Under the pieces are notes generated by a model. That model saw nothing but the letters and a program-made list of their open reading frames with translations, ran no database searches and had not been told where the DNA came from. From Pseudomonadota bacterium (GTDB lineage: Bacteria; Desulfobacterota; Desulfovibrionia; Desulfovibrionales; Desulfovibrionaceae), in assembly GCA_018822105.1 (NCBI GenBank), contig JAHJLB010000012.1, positions 1-54,079 on the forward strand: a DNA stretch of 54,079 nt, read 5' to 3'. The translations under genes and the position numbers were made by a program. The number at the start of each line of letters is the position of its first letter. Position 1 is the first letter of the stretch. Of this stretch, positions 9,029 to 17,821 are shown one piece after another.

Positions 9029-9064
9029 GGAGCGCCCCCGGCGCGCATGCCCGTGGGGCGCTCC
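9029..9064 (+). terminator. Hairpin between acpP and fabF (partial terminator?)
   Basis: GGAGCGCCCC (9029-9038) pairs with GGGGCGCTCC (9055-9064); a pyrimidine stretch (GTCCTTTCCC) follows. It could act as a leaky terminator or as a 3' end that stabilises an acpP-rich transcript. Only the pairing is directly seen. Confidence 0.5.
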
Positions 9065-9107
9065 GTCCTTTCCCGCCAGGGATAAACCCGAACCACGGAA
9101 TCCCCGC

Positions 9108-10346
9108 ATGAACAGGGTTGTCGTCACGGCCTTGGCCGCAATCACCCCCCTTGGAAACGACCTCGAGTCGAGCTGGGCCAACCTCCTGGCCGGCAAGAGC
9201 GGCATCGCCAAGCTCACCAGCTTCGACGCCTCCGGTTACGACACGCAGATCGCCGGCGAGGTCAAGGGCTTTGATCCGACCAAGTATGTCAGCGTCAAGG
9301 CCGCCCGGCGCATGGAGAAATTCTCCCAGTACGCCGTCGCCGCCTCCAAGATGCTCATGGAGTCTGCGGCCTGGCAGATACCTCCCGAGGAGGCCCACCG
9401 TTCCGGGGTCATCATCGGCGTGGGCCTGGGCGGGCTGGAGAGCATCGAGAACCAGCACAAGAAGTTGATGGAATCGGGCCCCGGCCGCATCAGCCCGTTC
9501 TTCATCCCCACCATCATCGCCAACATGGCCGCGGGCATGGTCTCCATCGAGCTCGGCGCGCGCGGGGCCAACATCTGCACCACCACGGCCTGCGCCTCCG
9601 GCACCCACGCCGTGGGCAGCGCCTTTTCGGAGATCAAGCTCGGGCGCAACGACGTCATGATCTGCGGCGGGGCCGAGAGCACCATCACGCCCCTGGCCTT
9701 CGCCGGGTTCAACGCCTCCAAGGCCCTGTCCACGCGCAACGACGACCCCGAGCGCGCCTCCCGGCCCTTTGACCGCGACCGCGACGGCTTTGTCATGGGC
9801 GAGGGCTGCGGCCTCTTGCTGCTGGAGTCCCTGGACCACGCCAAGGCCCGCGGGGCCACGATCCTGGCCGAGGTGGTCGGCTTCGGCGCCTCCGGCGACG
9901 CCTACCACATGACCGCCCCGCCCGAGGACGGCTCCGGCGCGGCCATCGCCATGCAAAAGGCGCTGGAGGAGGCCCGCGTGGAGCCCTCCCAGGTGGACCA
10001 CATCAACGCCCACGGCACGAGCACGCACTTGAACGACCTGTGCGAGACCCGGGCCATCAAGAGCGTCTTCGGCAAGCAGGCCGGCAACATCGCCATCTGC
10101 GGCAACAAGGGCCAGATGGGGCACCTGCTGGGCGCCGCGGGCGGCGTGGAGGCCGTGTTCAGCGTCATGGCCCTGGCCACGGGCATTCTCCCCGGCACGG
10201 TGAACCAGATCACGCCGGACCCGGAATGCGACCTGGACTACGGCGCGGGCGGCGCGCGCAAGCAAGAGGCGGCCTTCGCCCTGTCCAACTCCTTCGGCTT
10301 CGGCGGCACCAACGCCTGCATGCTCTTCAAGCGCTACGACGGCTGA
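9108..10346 (+). CDS. fabF: 3-oxoacyl-ACP synthase II (FabF)
   Basis: A 412-residue elongating ketosynthase. Cys162 in TTACASGTH is the nucleophile. The two histidines lie in NAHGTSTHLND and KGQMGHLLGAAG. The C-terminal FGFGGTNACMLF is typical. It condenses malonyl-ACP with acyl-ACP and completes the fabH-fabG-acpP-fabF set. fabD, fabZ and fabI are not in the window. glyA begins 34 bases downstream. Confidence 0.97.
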   Translation: MNRVVVTALAAITPLGNDLESSWANLLAGKSGIAKLTSFDASGYDTQIAGEVKGFDPTKYVSVKAARRMEKFSQYAVAASKMLMESAAWQIPPEEAHRSGVIIGVGLGGLESIENQHKKLMESGPGRISPFFIPTIIANMAAGMVSIELGARGANICTTTACASGTHAVGSAFSEIKLGRNDVMICGGAESTITPLAFAGFNASKALSTRNDDPERASRPFDRDRDGFVMGEGCGLLLLESLDHAKARGATILAEVVGFGASGDAYHMTAPPEDGSGAAIAMQKALEEARVEPSQVDHINAHGTSTHLNDLCETRAIKSVFGKQAGNIAICGNKGQMGHLLGAAGGVEAVFSVMALATGILPGTVNQITPDPECDLDYGAGGARKQEAAFALSNSFGFGGTNACMLFKRYDG

Positions 10347-10379
10347 GGCCGCGGGCGCGCACACACAAGGACAATCACC

Positions 10380-11618
10380 ATGGAAGAACTGTTCATCCAG
10401 GATCCGGAAATCGCAGCGGCCATCGCCGGGGAAATCGACCGCCAGGTGGGCGGCCTTGAGCTCATCGCCTCGGAAAACTTCGTCTCCACGGCCGTGCGCC
10501 AGGCCGCCGGCAGCGTCATGACGCACAAGTACGCCGAAGGCTATCCCGGCAAGCGCTACTACGGCGGCTGCGAGTTCGTGGACCAGGCCGAGGAGCTGGC
10601 CCGCGACCGCGCCAAGGTGCTCTTCGGCTGCGAATACGCCAACGTGCAGCCGCATTCCGGCTCCCAGGCCAACATGGCCGTGTACTTCGCCTGCTGCAAG
10701 CCCGGCGACACAGTGCTCGGCATGAACCTGTCCCACGGCGGGCATTTGACCCACGGCAGCCCGGTGAACTTCTCCGGCAAGCTCTTCAACATCGTCTCCT
10801 ACGGCGTGCACCCGGACACCCAGACCATCGACTACGAGGCCCTGGAGAAGACCGCCAAGGAGTCCCGGCCCAAGATGATCATCGCCGGGGCCAGCGCCTA
10901 CCCGCGCATCATCGACTTCAAGCGCTTCCGCCAGATAGCCGACGAGGTGGGCGCAGTGCTCATGGCCGACGTGGCGCACGTGGCCGGCCTCATCGCCGCC
11001 GACCTGCACCCCTCCAGCATCGAGCACGCCCACTACACCACCACCACCACGCACAAGACCCTGCGGGGGCCCCGCGGCGGCATGATCCTGTCCAGCGAGG
11101 CCCAGGCCAAGGTCCTGAACTCCCAGATCTTCCCCGGCATCCAGGGCGGGCCGCTCATGCACATCATCGCGGCCAAGGCCGTGGCCTTCGGCGAGGCCCT
11201 GCAGCCCGGCTTCAAGCAGTACCAGGAGCAGGTCGTCAAGAACGCCGGGGCCCTGGCCGGAAACCTCAAGGACGCCGGCTTCGACCTGGTCTCCGGCGGC
11301 ACGGACAACCACCTCATGCTGGTGGACCTGCGCAGCAAGAAGATCACCGGCAAGGACGCCCAGGCCGCCCTGGAAAAGGCCGGCATCACCGTGAACAAGA
11401 ACGGCATCCCCTTCGACACCACCCCGCCCACCATCACCTCGGGCATTCGCGTGGGCACCCCGGCGCTGACCACGCGCGGCATGGTCGAAGAGGACATGCA
11501 GGCCGTGGCCGAGGCCATCACCGCGGCCCTGGAGAACATGGACAACGATTCCGTGCTGGAGGAGATCCGCCTCGAGGTGGAGGACTTCGCCCGGGAGTTC
11601 CCGCTCTACGCCTGGTAG
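10380..11618 (+). CDS. glyA: Serine hydroxymethyltransferase
   Basis: A 412-residue PLP enzyme that interconverts serine + tetrahydrofolate with glycine + 5,10-methylene-tetrahydrofolate. [11 protein letters not shown] holds the PLP lysine (about Lys226). The N-terminal [11 protein letters not shown] and [13 protein letters not shown] are canonical. It follows fabF closely and precedes dCMP deaminase, which links one-carbon supply to thymidylate synthesis. Confidence 0.97.
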   Translation: MEELFIQDPEIAAAIAGEIDRQVGGLELIASENFVSTAVRQAAGSVMTHKYAEGYPGKRYYGGCEFVDQAEELARDRAKVLFGCEYANVQPHSGSQANMAVYFACCKPGDTVLGMNLSHGGHLTHGSPVNFSGKLFNIVSYGVHPDTQTIDYEALEKTAKESRPKMIIAGASAYPRIIDFKRFRQIADEVGAVLMADVAHVAGLIAADLHPSSIEHAHYTTTTTHKTLRGPRGGMILSSEAQAKVLNSQIFPGIQGGPLMHIIAAKAVAFGEALQPGFKQYQEQVVKNAGALAGNLKDAGFDLVSGGTDNHLMLVDLRSKKITGKDAQAALEKAGITVNKNGIPFDTTPPTITSGIRVGTPALTTRGMVEEDMQAVAEAITAALENMDNDSVLEEIRLEVEDFAREFPLYAW

Positions 11619-11639
11619 AAACAGGCGGACCGCACACCC

Positions 11640-11679
11640 GGCCGGCCGGGCCCCTGCCTTTCAGGGGGTCCGGCCGGCC
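11640..11679. terminator. Strong GC hairpin between glyA and comEB
   Basis: GGCCGGCCGG (11640-11649) pairs with CCGGCCGGCC (11670-11679), extended inward by CCCCTG/CAGGGG around loop CCTTT. No T run follows on either side, so it may be an mRNA-stability or pausing element rather than a classical terminator. Confidence 0.5.
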
Positions 11680-11708
11680 AGAGCCCACGGCTTCGGGAGG
11701 CCCAGCAG

Positions 11709-12173
11709 ATGAACAACCGCGTCCCCTGGCCCGAATACTTCATGCGCATCGCCCACCTGGTGGCCGAGCGCTCCACCTGCCTGCGCAGGCGCGTGGGCGC
11801 CCTGGCCGTGCGCGACAAGCGCATGATCGCCACCGGCTACAACGGCACCCCCACCAACGTGCCGCACTGCGCCGAGGTGGGCTGCATCCGCGAGCGCCTG
11901 GGCATCCCCTCGGGCCAGCGCCACGAGCTCTGCCGCGGCCTGCACGCGGAGCAGAACGTCATCATCCAGTGCGCCCTGCACGGGCTGTCGCTTTCCGGGG
12001 CGGAGATATACTGCACCACCGAGCCCTGCCTCATCTGCACCAAGATGCTCATCAACTGCCAGGTCAAGGCCATCTATTTCGCAGAACAGTATCCGGACGA
12101 ACTGGCCAACGACATGCTCAAAGAAGCGGGGGTGGAACATGCCTACCTGCCTGGAGACTACCGGTCCTCATGA
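11709..12173 (+). CDS. comEB: dCMP deaminase family protein (ComEB-like)
   Basis: A 154-residue cytidine/deoxycytidylate deaminase that probably converts dCMP to dUMP. The zinc site is visible as HAEQN (His79, Glu81 as proton shuttle) and PCLIC (Cys107, Cys110). The extra cysteines and His before it ([13 protein letters not shown]) are typical of the family. The last 35 bases overlap ribD in another frame, so the two are tightly coupled. Confidence 0.92.
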   Translation: MNNRVPWPEYFMRIAHLVAERSTCLRRRVGALAVRDKRMIATGYNGTPTNVPHCAEVGCIRERLGIPSGQRHELCRGLHAEQNVIIQCALHGLSLSGAEIYCTTEPCLICTKMLINCQVKAIYFAEQYPDELANDMLKEAGVEHAYLPGDYRSS

Positions 12174-13314
12174 CCGCTTCATGCTGCGCGCGGCCAAGCT
12201 GGCCCTGCGCGGACGCGGCTTCACCGCGCCGAACCCCTGCGTGGGCGCGGTGCTGGCCAAGGACGGCCAGATCGTGGCCGAGGGCTGGCACAAGGCCCAT
12301 GGCGGCCCCCACGCCGAGGTGGAATGCCTGGCCGACGCCCGCCAAAAGGGCGTCGATCCGGCCTCCTGCACCCTCTATGTGACCCTTGAGCCCTGCAACC
12401 ACCAGGGCAAGACCCCGCCCTGCACCCAGGCCATCCTGGCGGCCGGGGTGCGCCGGGTGGTCATCGGCTGCGCGGACCCCAACCCCCATGTGGCCGGAGG
12501 CGGGGCCGAGGCCCTGCGCGCCGCAGGGCTGGAAGTGGTCCTGGCCGTCCAGGAGGCCCTGTGCCTGGACCTCATCGACGAGTTCCTGATCTGGCAGACC
12601 ACGGCCCGGCCTTACAGCATCCTCAAGATGGCCAGCACCCTGGACGGCAAGATCGCCGCGCGCGGGGGCCGGGCCCAGGCCGTCTCCGGGCCGGAGTCCC
12701 AGGCCGACGTGCACCGGCTGCGCGCCCAGGTCCAGGCGGTCATCGTGGGCGGCAACACCTTCTACGGCGACAACCCGCAGCTCACCTGCCGCCTGGGGCC
12801 GGACGGCCTGCCCCACGACTCCAAGGGGGGCTTCTGCCAGCCCCTGGCCGTGGTGGTCACCAGCACCCTGCCCAAGGCCTATTCGACCTTCAACCTCCTG
12901 CGCCAGCGGCCCGGCCAGGTCCTGTTCTGGACCAGCGAGTACTCGGCCAAGACGCCCCTGGCCGACGAGCTGCGCGAGCGCGGCACCCTCATCTGGGGCC
13001 TGCCGGAGCTGCACGGCCCCGGCGGACAGGGCCTGGCCTTTGCCGGAGCCTTTGAGCGCCTCTGCGCGGAGTTCGGCTGCCACCGCACCCTGTGCGAGGG
13101 CGGCGGGCAGCTGGCCTTGAGCCTGGCCCGCCAGGAGCTGGTGGACGAATTCGTGCTCTACCTGGCCCCGCGCGTGCTGGGCGACGCCGAGGGCAAGAGC
13201 CTTTTCGCGGGCGAGGCCGTGCAGAGCATGGAGGACACCCTGAACTTCCGCCTGGCCGTGGCCGAATCCTGCGGCGACGACCTGAAACTGACCTACAAGC
13301 CCAGGAGGAGCTGA
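12139..13314 (+). CDS. ribD: Bifunctional riboflavin biosynthesis protein RibD
   Basis: A 391-residue enzyme for the deamination and reduction steps of the riboflavin pathway. The N-terminal deaminase has HAE (58-60) and Cys86/Cys95 in [11 protein letters not shown] as zinc ligands. The C-terminal reductase begins near [15 protein letters not shown] used the ATG at 12139, which lies inside comEB. A later in-frame ATG at 12181 (MLRAAK) would remove the overlap and still leave a complete domain, so the exact start is open. ribE follows 3 bases after the stop. Confidence 0.94.
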   Translation: MPTCLETTGPHDRFMLRAAKLALRGRGFTAPNPCVGAVLAKDGQIVAEGWHKAHGGPHAEVECLADARQKGVDPASCTLYVTLEPCNHQGKTPPCTQAILAAGVRRVVIGCADPNPHVAGGGAEALRAAGLEVVLAVQEALCLDLIDEFLIWQTTARPYSILKMASTLDGKIAARGGRAQAVSGPESQADVHRLRAQVQAVIVGGNTFYGDNPQLTCRLGPDGLPHDSKGGFCQPLAVVVTSTLPKAYSTFNLLRQRPGQVLFWTSEYSAKTPLADELRERGTLIWGLPELHGPGGQGLAFAGAFERLCAEFGCHRTLCEGGGQLALSLARQELVDEFVLYLAPRVLGDAEGKSLFAGEAVQSMEDTLNFRLAVAESCGDDLKLTYKPRRS

Positions 13315-13317
13315 AGC

Positions 13318-13977
13318 ATGTTCACCGGACTGGTGCAGGGCAAGGGCCGCGTGGAGAGCGCGGAGGCGCGCGGGGCCGAGACCAGGCTCAAGATCCGCGC
13401 CCTGTTCGAGCTTTCGGACATCGCCCTCGGCGAGTCCATCGCCGTGAACGGGGCCTGCCTCACGGTGGAGACCTTCGGCGAGAACTGGTTCACGGTCTAC
13501 GCCAGCGCCGAGACCCTCAGGCACACCAGCCTGGGGGCCTTGAGGACCGGCGGCGCGGTCAACCTGGAGCGCGCCCTGGCCCTGGGCGACCGCCTGGGCG
13601 GGCACCTGGTGAGCGGGCACGTGGATTGCCTGGCCGTGGTCCAGGACATACGCCCCGCGGGCGAGAGCCGCGTCTACACACTGGCCTTTCCGGCGGAGTT
13701 CGGCCCCCTGGTGGTGCCCAAGGGCTCGGTGGCCCTCGACGGCATCAGCCTGACCGTGAACGGGTGCGGCCCGGAGTTCCTCTCCGTGAACATCATCCCG
13801 GCCACCCAGCGGGAGACCACCATCTCCGGCTGGACCGCGGGCACGAAGGTGAACATGGAGACCGACCTCATCGGCAAGTACGTGCGCAACATGCTCGGCC
13901 CCTGGCTGGCCGCGTCGGGCGGAGGCAAGGCGCCGTCCGCGCTCAGCATGGACTTCCTGCGCGAGCACGGGTTCTAG
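13318..13977 (+). CDS. ribE: Riboflavin synthase, alpha subunit
   Basis: A 219-residue enzyme that dismutates two 6,7-dimethyl-8-ribityllumazines to riboflavin. It starts MFTGLVQGKG and contains two lumazine-binding repeats, each with a VNG(A/C)CLTV- or LTVNG-type segment and a GHVD motif. AGGAGC precedes the ATG. ribBA and ribH, which often follow in related genomes, are not here; a lipoprotein gene and the opposing ilvBN operon take their place. Confidence 0.95.
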   Translation: MFTGLVQGKGRVESAEARGAETRLKIRALFELSDIALGESIAVNGACLTVETFGENWFTVYASAETLRHTSLGALRTGGAVNLERALALGDRLGGHLVSGHVDCLAVVQDIRPAGESRVYTLAFPAEFGPLVVPKGSVALDGISLTVNGCGPEFLSVNIIPATQRETTISGWTAGTKVNMETDLIGKYVRNMLGPWLAASGGGKAPSALSMDFLREHGF

Positions 13978-14000
13978 CGCCCCCCGACAGAGGCACTGCC

Positions 14001-14423
14001 ATGACGAGGCTTCCGGCGATCCTCCTGCTGACCCTGATCCTTTCGGCCTGCGCCGGGGCGGGCGCCCTCAGGCCCGGCACGGACAGCGCAGGGGAAGCGA
14101 CCCTCGCGCCTCCGGGCCTCACCATGCTCTACCGGCAGAAGCCCGAGGCGGTGTTCCAGGCCGCGCTCTCGGCCCTGCCCCAGGCCGGCCTGCGGGTGCT
14201 GGAGGCGGACCCGGCCAAGCGCTACATCCTGGCCGAGCGCGGCCTGAACCTCATGTCCAACGGCGAGAACGTGGGCGTGTACCTGGCCCCGCACGAGAGC
14301 GGAACCCAGGTCACGGTGACCAGCCGCCGCAAGACGCCGACCAACGTTCTGGCCAAGGACTGGGCCATGCCCGTGCACCTGCAGCTGGGCGCGGTGCTGG
14401 GGGGCGCCGGCAGGCAGCCCTAG
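14001..14423 (+). CDS. Small predicted lipoprotein, function unknown
   Basis: A 140-residue protein with an N-terminal signal and lipobox LSAC (Cys17), so probably anchored in the membrane after cleavage. The mature part is about 120 residues with no motif I can name. The segment around VFQAALSALPQAGLRVLEAD resembles small exported proteins with a conserved alpha/beta fold, but that is only an impression. It lies 23 bases after ribE and may be co-transcribed. Its TAG overlaps the end of the ilvN reading frame on the other strand. Confidence 0.75.
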   Translation: MTRLPAILLLTLILSACAGAGALRPGTDSAGEATLAPPGLTMLYRQKPEAVFQAALSALPQAGLRVLEADPAKRYILAERGLNLMSNGENVGVYLAPHESGTQVTVTSRRKTPTNVLAKDWAMPVHLQLGAVLGGAGRQP

Positions 14424-14756
14424 GCCGCCGCCTCGGCGCAGGGCCCGGCCTGCTCCCAGCCGGCCATGCACTCGTCCATGCGCGCCAGGGCGCTCTCGTC
14501 GGCCTCAAAGGCCAGGACCTCCAGCACGTCGTGCAGCTCGCACCTGGCGGATCATCTGCTCCAGGCGCGCGTCGGCCAGCACCACAAGCCAGATGCGGCT
14601 GGTGTCCCCGCCCTGCCGGGGCGTCACCAGGATGCCTTCCACGTTGAAGGCCCGGCGGGCGAAGAGCCCGCAGACGTGGCTCATGACGCCGGGGTGGTTG
14701 TTCACCGTGAGCCGCAAGGCCATGAAGCCGTTCCGGGCGTTTGCGTTGTCTGCCAT
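14420..14756 (-). pseudogene. ilvN: Acetolactate synthase small subunit with frameshift
   Basis: The 5' part (from 14756) encodes an IlvN-type ACT regulatory subunit: [13 protein letters not shown], then [10 protein letters not shown] and LEQMIRQV. At about 14538-14545 the frame breaks. The continuing frame after GTGC reads [17 protein letters not shown] and runs to a TAG at 14420-14422. Without repair the product stops at 14505 after 83 residues. Restoring two bases (an Arg codon) gives about 112 residues, a normal IlvN length. The start lies 2 bases after ilvB. It could be a true mutation, programmed shifting or a sequencing error; the regulatory C terminus is lost if it is real. Confidence 0.8.
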
Positions 14757-14758
14757 AG

Positions 14759-16477
14759 CTAGTTCCCTCCCGTCTTCGCGCCCTGCTCCGCGCAGGCCGC
14801 GCCGCCGATCATGTCGATATTGGCCGCGCCGGGCGGCACCATGGGATAGACGTTGTCCTCCGCCGCCACGGGCACGCGCACCAGGCACGGGCCTTCGCGC
14901 AGCAGCGCCCGCTCCAGGTCGGCCAGGGGGTCGCGGCTCTCCTTCAGGTCCAGGGCGCGCACGCCGAAGCCCTCGGCGATCTTCACGAAGTCGATGCGCA
15001 CCCGGTAGTCCGAGCCGAAGATCCTGCGCCCGTAGAACAGGTCCTGCTGCTGCTGCACCAGCCCCAGCCCGCCGTTGTCGGCCAGCACGATGGTCACGTT
15101 GACCCCGAGCTCCGCCGCCGTGGCCAGCTCCTGGATGTTCATCTGCAGGCTGCCGTCGCCGCTGAAGCAGACCACGCGCTCGCCCGGGTTGGCCAGGGCC
15201 GCGCCGATGGCCGTGGGCAGGCCGAAGCCCATGGTGCCCAGGCCGCCGGAGGTGAGCCAGGCCCGCGGCTTCAGGTCCGGGTAGGCCTGGGCCGCGCGCA
15301 TCTGGTGCTGGCCCACGTCCGTGACCACGATTGCCCCGCAGCCCTTCTGGGAGGCCAAAATCTCGCCGGTGCAGCGCACCAGGCCATAGGGCGTGAGGGG
15401 GTTGTCCAGGCCGGGGAAGGTGTGCGGGTTCTCGGCCTTGCAGCGGGCCACGCGCCCGAGCCACGGGCCCCGGTCCCCGGCGTCCACCAGGGGCAGGAGT
15501 GCGCCCAGGGCCGCGCCCACGTCGCCGGTGATGCCCAGGTGCGCCAGCTTGAGCTTGCAGAGCTCGCTCTGGTCGATGTCGATGTGCAGGAGCCTGGCCC
15601 CGGGGCAAAAGCCCTCCAGGCGCCCCGTGGCCCGGTCGTCCAGGCGCGCCCCGGCCACCACCAGCAGGTCGCACTCCTCCATGAGGATATTGGCCGCGCG
15701 GGTGCCGTGCATGCCCAGCATGCCGAGGTTCAGCGGTTGGGCGTCGGGCAGCAGGCCCAGGCCCAGCAGCGACATGGTCACCGGCAGGCTGGCCGCCTCC
15801 ACCAGCTCACGGGCGGCAGCCGCCGCCCCGGAGGCCGCCACGCCGCCGCCCAGGAGCACGATGGGCCGCCTGGCCTGGCGGATCATCTGCGCGGCCTGGC
15901 TGATGGCCTGCGGATCCGGGGCCTCCACGGGGTCGGGCGCGCCGGGCTCGGGCAGCTCGGCCAGGCGCACCTTCGCGGTCTGCACGTCCTTGGGGATGTC
16001 GATGAGCACCGGGCCGGGCCGGCCCGAAGAGGCGATGCGGAAGGCCTCTGGGATGACGTGGGCCAGCTCCTTGGCGCTGCGCACCAGGAAGTTGTGCTTG
16101 GTCACGGGCAGGCTCATGCCGTAGATGTCCACCTCCTGGAAGGCGTCGGTGCCGATGAGGATGCTTGGCACCTGCCCGGTGATGCAGATGATGGGCACGG
16201 AGTCGAGCTTGGCGTCGGCGATGGCCGTGAGGGTGTTGGTTGCGCCCGGGCCGGAGGTGGCGAAGAACACCGCCGGCTGGCCCGTGGTGCGGGCCATGCC
16301 CTGGGCCATGAAGCCCGCGCCCTGCTCGTGGCGGGCCAGGATGTGCCGGATGGTGCGGCTCTTGGACAGGGCGTCGTACAGGGGCAGGTTGGCCCCGCCG
16401 GGAATGCCCGGGATCCGCTTCACGCCCTGGCGCTCCAAAAGGCGGATGACCAGTTCCGCGCCGTTCATCTCGAACAT
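14759..16477 (-). CDS. ilvB: Acetolactate synthase large subunit
   Basis: A 572-residue ThDP enzyme for the first common step of valine, leucine and isoleucine synthesis. The catalytic Glu lies in [13 protein letters not shown], and TSGPGATN and the ThDP/Mg motif GDGSLQMN are present. Domain order is Pyr-central-PP, at full length. It resembles the IlvB isozyme rather than IlvI in being paired with a short small subunit. It is preceded by a leader peptide and hairpin typical of attenuation by branched-chain amino acids. Confidence 0.95.
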   Translation of the reverse strand: MFEMNGAELVIRLLERQGVKRIPGIPGGANLPLYDALSKSRTIRHILARHEQGAGFMAQGMARTTGQPAVFFATSGPGATNTLTAIADAKLDSVPIICITGQVPSILIGTDAFQEVDIYGMSLPVTKHNFLVRSAKELAHVIPEAFRIASSGRPGPVLIDIPKDVQTAKVRLAELPEPGAPDPVEAPDPQAISQAAQMIRQARRPIVLLGGGVAASGAAAAARELVEAASLPVTMSLLGLGLLPDAQPLNLGMLGMHGTRAANILMEECDLLVVAGARLDDRATGRLEGFCPGARLLHIDIDQSELCKLKLAHLGITGDVGAALGALLPLVDAGDRGPWLGRVARCKAENPHTFPGLDNPLTPYGLVRCTGEILASQKGCGAIVVTDVGQHQMRAAQAYPDLKPRAWLTSGGLGTMGFGLPTAIGAALANPGERVVCFSGDGSLQMNIQELATAAELGVNVTIVLADNGGLGLVQQQQDLFYGRRIFGSDYRVRIDFVKIAEGFGVRALDLKESRDPLADLERALLREGPCLVRVPVAAEDNVYPMVPPGAANIDMIGGAACAEQGAKTGGN

Positions 16478-16546
16478 GAGACACCTCCTCTGCGGTGCCC
16501 CGCGGCTGCGCCTGGCGCGGCCTTGCGCCTCCTGCCTGGAAACGCG

Positions 16547-16578
16547 AAACCCCCGCCAGCGCGCGCCGACGGGGGTTT
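16547..16578 (-). terminator. Attenuator hairpin upstream of ilvB
   Basis: AAACCCCC (16547-16554) pairs with GGGGGTTT (16571-16578), with further partial pairing inside and a GCGC loop. It lies between the leader peptide stop and the ilvB start. On the minus strand it is followed by TTTCGCGTTTCC, a weak T-rich stretch. Position and partner leader fit a transcription attenuator. Confidence 0.7.
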
Positions 16579-16604
16579 TGGTTGTCTAGGGAAGAACCAG
16601 CCCG

Positions 16605-16706
16605 CTACGACACGCGTAAGCCTACGCCACCTACTACGACGACGCGGACGTCGGCGCAGAAGGACAGGGCGGCTAGGTTCAGTGCGGAGGCGGCGGTGCG
16701 GTTCAT
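16605..16706 (-). CDS. ivbL: ilvB operon leader peptide (Val/Leu-rich)
   Basis: A 33-codon open frame that begins MNRTAASALNLAA, contains RVVVVGGVGLRVS and stops TAG 27 bases before the attenuator hairpin. Seven Val and four Leu codons are present, including GTA three times, TTA and CTA, which the surrounding high-GC genes use rarely. The pattern is that of E. coli IvbL, whose ribosome stalls when charged Val/Leu tRNA is scarce so that ilvB is read. A TTGACC box lies about 64 bases upstream (16770-16775) but its -10 is poor. The ribosome-binding site is weak. Confidence 0.78.
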   Translation of the reverse strand: MNRTAASALNLAALSFCADVRVVVVGGVGLRVS

Positions 16707-16811
16707 GTGCTTTCGCTCAAAGGTTGCGGGTTGCTTCGTGATTTCTGCCTAACCCCTGGGGCCGGGGCAGGTCAAGCCCCCCGGCGGAGCTTGTGCCGAA
16801 AAGTTTCGGGC

Positions 16812-17768
16812 TCAGTTCACCCGGCGCTTCTCGATGATCTCGCGCACCTGGCTGGTGAGCCCGCCGAACTCGGGCTTGGTGATCTGGGCGTCTGCGCCCA
16901 CGCTCTGGCCCTTGTGCAGCAGGCTGGGGGAGATGAGCGAGGAGAAGAGCACCACGGGCAGGCGCGAGAGCTCCGCGTCCGTCTTGATGTTGCGGGTGAG
17001 GGTGTAGCCGTCCATGCGCGGCATCTCCACATCGGAGATCACGGCGTCCAGCAGGCTGGTGACGGGCACCCTCTTGCCGGCGGCCTCGGCCTTCAGCTCG
17101 CCCAGGCGGTGCCAGGCGTCCTCGCCGTTGTTGTAGGCCTCCACCACGAACCCGGAGCGCTCGAAATTCCGTTTGAGCAGGAAGCGCACGGAGGTGGAGT
17201 CGTCCACCAAAAGCACGCGCAGCGGGTGCTCCTCGTCCCCAGGCCCGGCCTGCTCCGGCAGGTCCACGTTCACGGCGCCCAGCTCCACCAGGGCGCGCTC
17301 CAGGTCGAGGAGCAGGGCGAAATGCTCGCCCAGGCGCACCGTACCGGTGATGCAGTTGCCCGGCAGGTCCGCCAGCATGCGGCTGGGCGGCTCAACTTCG
17401 GTCCAGTTCACGCGGTGGATCATGGTCACGCCGGAGGCCAGAAAGCCGGTGCGCACGCCGTTGAACTCGGTGACGATGACCGGCTCGTGCCGGGAGGCGG
17501 CCCGGGTGATGCCCAGCCAGATGGCGAGGTCCACCACGGGCAGCACCATGTCGCGCAGGGGGATGACCCCGAGGAAGCTGGGGTGCGTGGCCGAGGGCGA
17601 GGGCGCAAGCTCGGGCGGGGCCTCGAGAATTTCCAGGACCTTGGCCACGTTGACGCCGAAATAGCGGGGCTCCGGAGGGGCTCCGGCAGGGCCGGGCTCC
17701 AGGATGAACAGCTCGATGATCTCCAGCTCGTTGGTGCCGGACTCCAGGAGAATTTCCGTCTGGCTCAT
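16812..17768 (-). CDS. cheV: Chemotaxis protein CheV (CheW-receiver)
   Basis: A 318-residue protein with a CheW-like coupling domain (about 1-165) and a C-terminal receiver (about 183-318). The receiver has VDDST, the phospho-acceptor Asp in VISDVEMPRMDG and a conserved Lys in ITKPEFGG. It should link chemoreceptors to CheA and tune signalling by its own phosphorylation. AGGGGG precedes the start MSQTEILLES; the in-frame extension upstream is antisense-like and is left out. No other che genes are nearby. Confidence 0.92.
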   Translation of the reverse strand: MSQTEILLESGTNELEIIELFILEPGPAGAPPEPRYFGVNVAKVLEILEAPPELAPSPSATHPSFLGVIPLRDMVLPVVDLAIWLGITRAASRHEPVIVTEFNGVRTGFLASGVTMIHRVNWTEVEPPSRMLADLPGNCITGTVRLGEHFALLLDLERALVELGAVNVDLPEQAGPGDEEHPLRVLLVDDSTSVRFLLKRNFERSGFVVEAYNNGEDAWHRLGELKAEAAGKRVPVTSLLDAVISDVEMPRMDGYTLTRNIKTDAELSRLPVVLFSSLISPSLLHKGQSVGADAQITKPEFGGLTSQVREIIEKRRVN

Positions 17769-17821
17769 GCTGTTTCCCCCTGGGTGCGCGGGCCTTGAGC
17801 CCGGAATGGAGGTGCCTTGGG

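Noticed and set aside
8655-11312. A minus-strand open frame of almost 900 codons opposite fabF and glyA
   Set aside because: The plus strand holds unmistakable acpP, fabF and glyA; the antisense frame has shadow-like composition.
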